Shown here one piece after another: positions 1 through 4,488 of a stretch of 6,076 nt of DNA. Under the pieces are notes generated by a model. It worked only from the letters and a program-made list of their open reading frames with translations. It did not search any database and was not told where the DNA came from. The DNA is taken from NCBI GenBank assembly GCA_028287725.1, contig JAQBPC010000221.1:1-6076 (forward strand). The letters run 5' to 3'. The stretch is from Chloroflexota bacterium (GTDB lineage Bacteria > Chloroflexota > UBA5177 > JANWHV01). Every line of letters begins with the position of its first letter. Position 1 is the stretch's first letter. A program made the translations under genes and the position numbers.

Positions 1-1
1 T

Positions 2-118
2 CTCGGCTACGGCACTGGGTTGCCTGCACTACCGTTGGAACGTGTGGGAGACCTCGAGAGACAAGCAATCGGAACTATTGTGCAACGCGGCCTCGCCGAG
101 CAGCCCGCGCGGGTGTGA
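2..118 (+). CDS. C-terminal end of a gene truncated by the window; possibly a dihydrodipicolinate synthase (DapA)-family aldolase/lyase
   Basis: Reading from base 2, the frame is open for 38 codons and ends at TGA 116-118. The peptide begins LGYGTGLPALPLERV and continues with an ERQAIGTIVQRGLAE helix. Known of the family: DapA-like class I aldolases (dihydrodipicolinate synthase, N-acetylneuraminate lyase, 2-keto-3-deoxy-sugar aldolases) often end with a Gly-Leu-Pro-x-x-P-Leu segment followed by an ER-x-x-(L/I) helix ending in a Gly-Leu pair, and this tail has that arrangement. No catalytic residue lies in the visible part, because the Schiff-base lysine would be far upstream. A GntR/FCD regulator follows on the same strand after 350 bases, and such regulators often control catabolic aldolase genes, which fits but does not prove the call. 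The frame and stop are reasonably sure; the family is a guess from about 38 residues. Confidence 0.4.
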   Translation, partial: LGYGTGLPALPLERVGDLERQAIGTIVQRGLAEQPARV

Positions 119-201
119 GATCGCAGCAAACGTAGTCGATTAATGATGCAATGCGGCTCGACGGATGGACACTAAAGCCATCAAATTCTGTCCAAATGCT
201 T

Positions 202-212
202 CGTACAGTACG
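202..212. promoter_or_regulatory. Palindrome CGTACAGTACG, candidate operator for the adjacent GntR-type regulator
   Basis: The two 5-base arms (CGTAC and GTACG) are exact reverse complements around one central A, and symmetry stops immediately outside. FCD-type GntR regulators are known to bind short palindromes with GT and AC half-sites a few bases apart, and this site has that general form. It lies about 50 bases upstream of the TATACT box at 265-270 and about 256 bases upstream of the regulator start. A short palindrome can arise by chance, and no second copy was found in the gap, so this is only a candidate. Confidence 0.2.
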
Positions 213-264
213 CTTTTTGCAGGACCACAGTGGACTTCCCATATTGTAGTTGGAGAGTGTAGCG

Positions 265-270
265 TATACT
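265..270 (+). promoter_or_regulatory. Weak candidate -10 box (TATACT) upstream of the GntR-type gene
   Basis: TATACT matches the sigma-70 -10 consensus at 5 of 6 positions. The best -35-like hexamer nearby is TTGTAG at 244-249, with a 15-base spacer that is shorter than usual and only 3 of 6 matches. If real, transcription would start near 277 and leave a leader of about 190 bases before ATG 469. Confidence 0.2.
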
Positions 271-457
271 GCCGTCTAGGCTCGCCGCTGCCGGAACCAG
301 TGCAATGCGTCTGATGCAGGGGCGGATTGCCTCAATGCGGGATCGGTCAACTCTCTTCCTGCCGACAATTGGGGAACGCACGTCAATCGACCTGAACGTC
401 GTGCCGGCCGTGCTATCAAGCGTCATTACGTATAACGACTGCTCCGGCGAGGGTGCC

Positions 458-463
458 GAGAGG
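458..463 (+). promoter_or_regulatory. Ribosome binding site for the GntR-type gene
   Basis: GAGAGG sits five bases before ATG 469 and supports translation starting at 469, or at the second, adjacent ATG 472. Confidence 0.6.
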
Positions 464-468
464 ACAGA

Positions 469-1173
469 ATGATGAGCGAGGAGCCTGCCCGCGTGGCTAT
501 CGAACATCGACCAGTGTGGGAACAGGCGTACGGCCTCCTCCGTGCCCAGATTTTAGATGGTCGCCTGTCACCCGGCGCCAAGCTCAATCTGCGGGACCTC
601 GCTGCGCAACTCGACATCAGCGTTACGCCAGTTCGCGATGCAGCGCTTCGCCTTGCCTCCGAAGGGCTCGTCGAAAATGCAGAGGGGCGCGGCTTAACGG
701 TGACGCAATTTTCCGAAGCAGACATTATGCACACAATGGACTTAAGGACGCTTCTCGAAGCGTATGCCGTCGAGCGAGCCGGCCCGTTCCTGTCTCAGCA
801 AGGCACCGCCCGACTTGAAGAACTGCTGAACCAAGAAGAGGCGTTAATTCGGGACGACGGCGCGATTGACATACATCGATACGCGACGGTCTCGCAAAGG
901 TTCCATCGCGAATTAGTCGTAGTAGCCAACGATCGCGTTCTGCTTGATTTGTATGAGCGGCTGCATGCCTATGTAGTCATGGAGCGAGCGCAAAATGGAT
1001 TCGTCAACGATCGCATAGTTGATGACCACCAAGAGCACATCGACATCGTAGCGGCGCTCCGCGCAGGGGCTTATAGTGATGCGGCGCGGCTCCTCCGCGA
1101 GCACCTGGTCCAGGTAAAGCGTGAGACACTGCTACGTTACCGCCGGCAAGAAAAGGTCCCGACTGCTCGATAG
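469..1173 (+). CDS. GntR-family transcriptional regulator, FadR/FCD subfamily
   Basis: A 234-residue DNA-binding regulator, the usual length for the family, expected to act in the cytoplasm as a dimer whose operator binding is switched by a small acidic metabolite. Residues about 15-80 form the winged helix-turn-helix: LRDLAAQLDISVTPVRDAAL is a textbook GntR recognition helix region, followed by LASEGLV and the wing GRGLTV. Residues about 84-220 are an all-helical FCD domain. Its usual metal and effector site uses Asp-x3-His, then two more histidines. Here the histidines are present (H146 in RFHREL, H190 in DDHQEH, H212 in REHL) but the expected Asp is Ser142 in VSQRFH. That may weaken or alter metal binding, or another acidic residue may take over. 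The ATG is supported by GAGAGG upstream and is followed by a second ATG. The possible aldolase gene upstream could be its target. The effector cannot be told from the sequence. Confidence 0.93.
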   Translation: MMSEEPARVAIEHRPVWEQAYGLLRAQILDGRLSPGAKLNLRDLAAQLDISVTPVRDAALRLASEGLVENAEGRGLTVTQFSEADIMHTMDLRTLLEAYAVERAGPFLSQQGTARLEELLNQEEALIRDDGAIDIHRYATVSQRFHRELVVVANDRVLLDLYERLHAYVVMERAQNGFVNDRIVDDHQEHIDIVAALRAGAYSDAARLLREHLVQVKRETLLRYRRQEKVPTAR

Positions 1174-1423
1174 CCGACCCCGTTCGCGAGAGGACGCCTG
1201 TTTCCGGCAGCCCACATTCTGCGCTTGTTGAAAGTCACCCCCTCCATCACTGGTACCGTTTGCCGCTGCCTGCAGCTTCTACCCCTTGCTGGATTCATCC
1301 CCTGGCCTTTCAGGATGCCACGCGTCTGGCGAGTTCTGATCACGTTCCGAAGCTCATCATGCGATCGCGGGCTACTCAAAGCTAGCCTTGTTCGACTTTC
1401 AGTGTCGTCCAAACTTCCTTGCT

Positions 1424-1436
1424 GATAATCTATAAA
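1424..1436 (+). promoter_or_regulatory. AT-rich -10-like region (GATAAT / TATAAA) before the secreted propeller gene
   Basis: GATAAT (1424-1429) and TATAAA (1431-1436) lie side by side in otherwise GC-rich DNA, about 50 bases before ATG 1482. Each matches the -10 consensus at five of six bases, but neither has a good -35 at the proper distance (the hexamers 17 bases upstream are AGTGTC and TCCAAA). The position argues that the in-frame ATG 1419 lies in or before the promoter and is not the true start. Confidence 0.3.
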
Positions 1437-1471
1437 AGTACGTGCTATCCAACACGAAATCTCAGGATACT

Positions 1472-1478
1472 GGAAGGG
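1472..1478 (+). promoter_or_regulatory. Shine-Dalgarno sequence that decides the start at 1482
   Basis: GGAAGGG lies three bases before ATG 1482. No comparable purine run precedes the in-frame ATG 1419, and starting at 1482 puts the export signal close to the N-terminus. Confidence 0.65.
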
Positions 1479-1481
1479 AAC

Positions 1482-3146
1482 ATGACCTTGGTGACTGCCA
1501 CTCGATCACGGTTCAGCCACACTATAGCAACCAAACTTTTCGCTCGACCGGCACGCACACTGAGTGCACTGCTGTTGGTCGGAGGGCTTGCGACCCCGAC
1601 CCTCGCGCATACGTATGCTGCTTCAGCGTCGGCGGCGACGGATCCCACACATAGACCGATCGTGGGACTGCATTCAGCGGCTGAGGCCCGGCGCAACGTT
1701 GCATTCCTGAACGCTCACGTCAAGAGCAAGAGCATTGAACTCGCTCAGACCACTGCGCTCAGCAGCACTGTCGCCTCGACCGTTCCAGCTAACGGCGACG
1801 TCAATCCATATGGTGTGGCTGTCGTGCCACACAGTTCCGGCAAGCTTGTGCAGGGTGCCGTTCTGGTGAGCAACTTCAATAACAAAGGGAATATGGCAGG
1901 TACCGGCGCGACGATTGTCGAGATCATGCCCGACGGCACCCAGCACCTGTTCGCGCAGATCGATGCCGCACACGTAGTTAATACATGCCCGGGTGGAGTT
2001 GGCCTCACAACGGCTCTGTCAGTTCTCAAGCGTGGGTACGTCATCGTAGGTAGCCTTCCGACAAAGGATGGGACGCCTGCCACGCTCGGTGCGGGATGTC
2101 TGATTATGCTCGACAGCAGTGGAAACGTGGTACGCACGATCAGTGGTCATGGCATCAATGGTCCCTGGGACATGACTGCCTATGATCAGGGCGGCACCGT
2201 TACGCTGTTCGTGACCAATGTGCTCAACGGCGCCGCGGTCGCTGGGCCACTGCATGGGACCAACCAGGGCACGGTCGTGCGCCTCGTCCTCAGCGTCCCG
2301 CACCTTGGCCAGGGAAAAACACATATCGTGTCCAGCACGATCATTGGCTCTGGATTCGCGGAGCGGACCGATCCTGCCGCGCTAATCCTTGGCCCTACCG
2401 GGGTCGGCCTTGGTTCGGATGGCACACTGTACGTTGCCGACACGCTGAGTAATCGAATCGCGGCAATCCCCGCCGCTCTCGTGCGTACCAACACCGCTCA
2501 TTCAGGACTGGACGTTACGGCTGGCGGGGCCATCAACGCCCCACTTGGTCTGGCGGTCGCCCCTAACGGCGACATTTTGACAGTGAACGGAAACGACGGG
2601 AAAATCGTCGAGACCACCCCCAACGGCATACAGGTATTCGTCAAAGATCTGGATACCACGCCGGTACAGGGAGCGACAGCCGGCGCAGGCACGCTCTTCG
2701 GCCTGGCCATAGCTCCGAACGGTGGCTTCTATTACGCCGACGACGGAACGAGCATGCTGTACAAGCAGAGCGCGGCAAGTCAGGGAACGCTGGGCGTTGC
2801 CACCGTGAGCCCACTCGCTGGTTCACATGTCAATGGTGTGGCCGTCCTGGCCGTTAACCCCACTACAGGCAAAATCGACGTGACGGTCGATGTCGCAGGG
2901 CTAAAGCCGAACAGCTTGCACCCGGCGCACATCCATTCGGGCGCCTCGTGTAGCTCCAACGGCCCCGTCGCCTATCCACTGCTCCCGCTCAAGGCGGACG
3001 CCGCGGGCGTGGCGCACGAAATGGTCTCCGTGGCTGCCCAGAGCATCCCCAAGACCGGTTGGTACCTCAACATCCACGAGGGTCCGGGCATGACGGGCGC
3101 ACAAGCGGCCGCCATTGGCTGTGGCGTTGTAACGCACGGCTTGTAG
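1482..3146 (+). CDS. Secreted NHL-like beta-propeller protein with a C-terminal CHRD/SOD-like domain
   Basis: A 554-residue exported protein of unknown substrate. Residues 1-42 look like a long Sec signal: several basic residues (including RPAR), a hydrophobic core TLSALLLVGGLATPTLA at 26-42, and a likely cut after Ala42. Residues about 104-430 show repeating propeller blades of the NHL/SMP-30 kind, for example NPYGVAVVP, GPTGVGLGSDGTLYVADT, APLGLAVAPNGDIL and FGLAIAPNGGFYYADD, each pairing a G-x-A strand with an NG/DG turn. Residues about 437-554 resemble a CHRD or Cu,Zn-superoxide-dismutase-like beta-sandwich: PAHIHSGASCSSNGPV (His480, His483, His485, Cys490) and WYLNIHEGPG (His532) ending in GCGVV (Cys547). 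The two cysteines could form a disulfide and the histidines could bind metal, but this is inferred. An in-frame ATG at 1419 would add 21 residues before the signal and has no ribosome site. It appears to be a single-gene unit: a promoter-like patch precedes it and a hairpin follows 29 bases after the stop. Confidence 0.82.
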   Translation: MTLVTATRSRFSHTIATKLFARPARTLSALLLVGGLATPTLAHTYAASASAATDPTHRPIVGLHSAAEARRNVAFLNAHVKSKSIELAQTTALSSTVASTVPANGDVNPYGVAVVPHSSGKLVQGAVLVSNFNNKGNMAGTGATIVEIMPDGTQHLFAQIDAAHVVNTCPGGVGLTTALSVLKRGYVIVGSLPTKDGTPATLGAGCLIMLDSSGNVVRTISGHGINGPWDMTAYDQGGTVTLFVTNVLNGAAVAGPLHGTNQGTVVRLVLSVPHLGQGKTHIVSSTIIGSGFAERTDPAALILGPTGVGLGSDGTLYVADTLSNRIAAIPAALVRTNTAHSGLDVTAGGAINAPLGLAVAPNGDILTVNGNDGKIVETTPNGIQVFVKDLDTTPVQGATAGAGTLFGLAIAPNGGFYYADDGTSMLYKQSAASQGTLGVATVSPLAGSHVNGVAVLAVNPTTGKIDVTVDVAGLKPNSLHPAHIHSGASCSSNGPVAYPLLPLKADAAGVAHEMVSVAAQSIPKTGWYLNIHEGPGMTGAQAAAIGCGVVTHGL

Positions 3147-3175
3147 ATCGACTCCCCGCAACGCATCTATCGCTT

Positions 3176-3211
3176 GTCTCACTTTCGCCGATCCGTCGGC
3201 GAAAGTGAGAC
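3176..3211. terminator. Perfect 16-bp stem-loop, likely transcript end of the propeller gene
   Basis: The arm at 3176-3191 (GTCTCACTTTCGCCGA) is the exact reverse complement of 3196-3211, with a four-base loop TCCG. It starts 29 bases after the stop at 3144-3146, the usual place for a transcription terminator or an mRNA 3'-end stabiliser. There is no run of T on either side, so it is not a classical Rho-independent terminator. It could act with Rho or protect the mRNA end. A perfect stem of this length is very unlikely by chance. Confidence 0.65.
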
Positions 3212-3438
3212 CGACAAGGGCGACCTATCTAAACGCGCGAATCAATCTCAAGGGCATCTGCGGGACCTGGATGCTCGATACGCCAAACTCTCCACTGCCT
3301 ATGTCATGGCAATTTGTTCGTAGCGCTGCATCTCCGATGATCAATTGGAGAAGCTTTCTGATACAACATGGCACATAGCATTATTCACGCCTGCTGAGCA
3401 TCCAGCTATCGAGTAGCGTAGGCTCGTCTGGAAGAATT

Positions 3439-3442
3439 GGAG
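3439..3442 (+). promoter_or_regulatory. Ribosome binding site favouring ATG 3451 over GTG 3442
   Basis: GGAG ends eight bases before ATG 3451. It overlaps the alternative in-frame GTG 3442, which has only a weak GAAGAA upstream. The ATG start is therefore preferred; the choice changes the protein by three residues. Confidence 0.55.
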
Positions 3443-3450
3443 TGGATCGT

Positions 3451-4353
3451 ATGAAATCGCAAAACCTCCTCCCCAGCGATCACGACCGTGAGCGCGCTCC
3501 CTTGCGCAGACAGCAAGATCCGCAGGCGGCAAAGAGGGGCGATGCTGCTGGAAGTACCGCGGCTCTCCTTCGCTCGCTGCAGCGCAGTGTCGGCAACCAA
3601 GCTGTCAATACAATTCTCCGGAAATACGAACTACAACGGCAGAGAGCCTACACGTCGAGTTCGGCGAATTTAGTGGGTGCGGAAAGCAGCCAGGCAATCG
3701 GCACCAGCAGTAGCCTCCAGCGCGAAATGTTCGACGACGAAGAGGAACTTCAGAGACGGACCAGCGCGAGTCTTCAGCGTGAGATGATCGACGACGACGA
3801 GGAGCTGCAGAGACGCGCCATCGGAGCCCTGCAACGCGAGATGGTCGATGACGATGAGGAACTCCAGAGGCGCACCGTTACGAGTGTTCAGCGTGAGATG
3901 ATCGACGATGAGGAGATTCAGGCCAAGCCCGAGGTCGGCATGCAAGGAGGGCCGCTAAGCAATGGACTGGCAGCGCGAATTCAGGCGAGCCGTGGTACAG
4001 GCGAATCTCTCAACGGCGAGACGCGGACACAAATGGAGAGCGCCTTCGGCACCAGTTTTGGAGATGTGCGTGTACACGCCGACGAAGAAGCCAGTGCGCT
4101 CAACCGTGGGGTCAATGCTGTCGCCTTCACGACCGGCAGCGACATCTTTTTCCGGAGCGGGACCTACCAGCCCAACACCTCGGACGGTCAAAACTTGCTC
4201 GCCCATGAGCTGACACATGTCGTGCAACAGCGTTCGATGAGCGGCGGTGGACCGATGACGGTGCGGCCGGCCGGTGATAGCTACGAAGTCGAAGCCGACG
4301 CTATGGCCTCTTCGGTCTCGCGTCGCCTCGACGATGCAGCCAGCCTCACCTGA
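3451..4353 (+). CDS. DUF4157 putative zinc metalloprotease with four acidic LQREM-DDEEELQRR repeats
   Basis: A 300-residue protein with no signal peptide or membrane segment. Residues 43-52 (LQRSVGNQAV) match the leader motif common at the start of DUF4157 proteins. Residues 89-163 are four tandem 19-residue repeats, the last one shortened. Residues about 168-260 are the DUF4157 core: FGDVRVHADEEASALNRGVN, a TGSDIFF strand, then LLAHELTHVVQQ with the zinc-protease signature HExxH (His252, Glu253, His256). The YEVEAD motif at 278-283 supplies the likely third zinc ligand and is also typical of the family. The chain ends 17 residues later, so no effector domain is fused to it. DUF4157 proteins are repeatedly found in or near extracellular contractile injection system loci, as stand-alone proteins or fused to toxins; their substrates are mostly unknown. 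The next gene follows after 135 bases without a terminator, suggesting one transcript. The family call is firm; activity and system are inferred. Confidence 0.92.
   Translation: MKSQNLLPSDHDRERAPLRRQQDPQAAKRGDAAGSTAALLRSLQRSVGNQAVNTILRKYELQRQRAYTSSSANLVGAESSQAIGTSSSLQREMFDDEEELQRRTSASLQREMIDDDEELQRRAIGALQREMVDDDEELQRRTVTSVQREMIDDEEIQAKPEVGMQGGPLSNGLAARIQASRGTGESLNGETRTQMESAFGTSFGDVRVHADEEASALNRGVNAVAFTTGSDIFFRSGTYQPNTSDGQNLLAHELTHVVQQRSMSGGGPMTVRPAGDSYEVEADAMASSVSRRLDDAASLT
3715..3939 (+). repeat. Four in-frame tandem repeats of 57 bases (last one 54) within the DUF4157 gene
   Basis: The units are 3715-3771, 3772-3828, 3829-3885 and 3886-3939. Each encodes a core of the form LQREM-x-DD-x-EELQRR followed by a variable four-residue linker (TSAS, AIGA, TVTS); the fourth unit loses one acidic codon and diverges to EIQAKPEVG. 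Between units 2 and 3, nine of fifteen core codons differ, yet only one change alters the residue (Ile to Val). The repeat is therefore not a fresh duplication and its peptide sequence has been conserved while the DNA drifted. Each unit combines a basic LQR element with an acidic DDEEE cluster and probably forms a helix. Confidence 0.95.
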
Positions 4354-4412
4354 AGCCATTTCTGAGTTCTTCACCCGCTGAATAGCTTCCCCGACGGCCT
4401 CGTGATCGTCAA

Positions 4413-4445
4413 CGCGAGAACGGGCGCTGCCAGATGGTTCTCGCG
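4413..4445. promoter_or_regulatory. Intergenic stem-loop between the DUF4157 gene and the downstream partial gene
   Basis: CGCGAGAAC at 4413-4421 pairs exactly with GTTCTCGCG at 4437-4445 across a 15-base loop that can itself close a small GGC/GCC stem. There is no T-tract after it, so a terminator is unlikely. It could be an mRNA processing or stability element that sets unequal expression of the two genes, or a translational control element 43 bases ahead of ATG 4489. Confidence 0.45.
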
Positions 4446-4488
4446 CAATAGATATGCCGGCACTAACTCCGCAAGGTACAGTAACCAC

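Larger units (their letters stand above)
119..468. other. 350-base intergenic region before the GntR-type gene
   Basis: I see no convincing gene here. On the + strand, 305-472 is open (55 codons from ATG 305) and its stop overlaps the regulator start as ATGA. Its codon third positions are not clearly GC-biased, it has only a weak GGA upstream, and the product is unrecognised, so I do not call it. The region holds a TATACT box at 265-270 (5 of 6 bases of the -10 consensus) without a good -35 partner, and an 11-base perfect palindrome CGTACAGTACG at 202-212 that could be an operator. No hairpin with a U-tract is seen for the upstream gene. Confidence 0.5.
1174..1481. other. 308-base intergenic region between the regulator and the secreted protein
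   Basis: No gene is supported. A + strand stretch read from TTG 1225 (66 codons) and a minus-strand one at 1137-1412 (91 codons) are open, but both give arginine/serine-rich products without recognisable motifs, and the minus one runs into the regulator. No clear terminator hairpin follows the regulator. The right end, 1420-1440, turns abruptly AT-rich and probably holds the promoter of the next gene. Confidence 0.5.
3147..3450. other. 304-base intergenic region before the DUF4157 gene
   Basis: It begins with the strong hairpin at 3176-3211 and otherwise contains no supported gene. Two 10-base segments, CTGGATGCTC at 3267-3276 and GAGCATCCAG at 3396-3405, are exact reverse complements 119 bases apart and could pair in a long leader transcript. 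No well-spaced -35/-10 pair stands out, so the promoter of the DUF4157 gene is not located. Confidence 0.5.

Noticed and set aside
305..472. Small + strand frame of 55 codons whose stop overlaps the regulator start as ATGA
   Set aside because: The overlap is suggestive, but the codon third positions lack clear GC bias, the ribosome site is weak and the peptide matches nothing I know.
181..507. Minus-strand open frame of 108 codons across the first gap
   Set aside because: It overlaps the well-supported start of the GntR gene, has no recognisable motif and no convincing ribosome site.
1225..1425. Open frame of 66 codons (TTG start) between the regulator and the propeller gene
   Set aside because: No ribosome site, an Arg/Ser/Leu-rich product without motifs, and it runs into the promoter-like AT-rich patch.
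1419..1481. 21-residue N-terminal extension of the propeller protein from ATG 1419
   Set aside because: There is no Shine-Dalgarno before it, it lies at the AT-rich promoter-like patch, and it would bury the signal peptide; ATG 1482 has GGAAGGG in front.
1813..1840. GTGTGGC/GCCACAC hairpin inside the propeller gene
   Set aside because: A seven-base stem within coding DNA of this GC content is expected by chance and has no link to a gene boundary.
3715..3939. CRISPR-like or noncoding tandem repeat
   Set aside because: The period is a multiple of three, the units are in frame and the variation is mostly synonymous, so this is a protein repeat.
3955..4488. Minus-strand open frame of 177 codons opposite the DUF4157 core
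   Set aside because: It is a mirror of the GC-rich coding strand of a gene with unmistakable family motifs.
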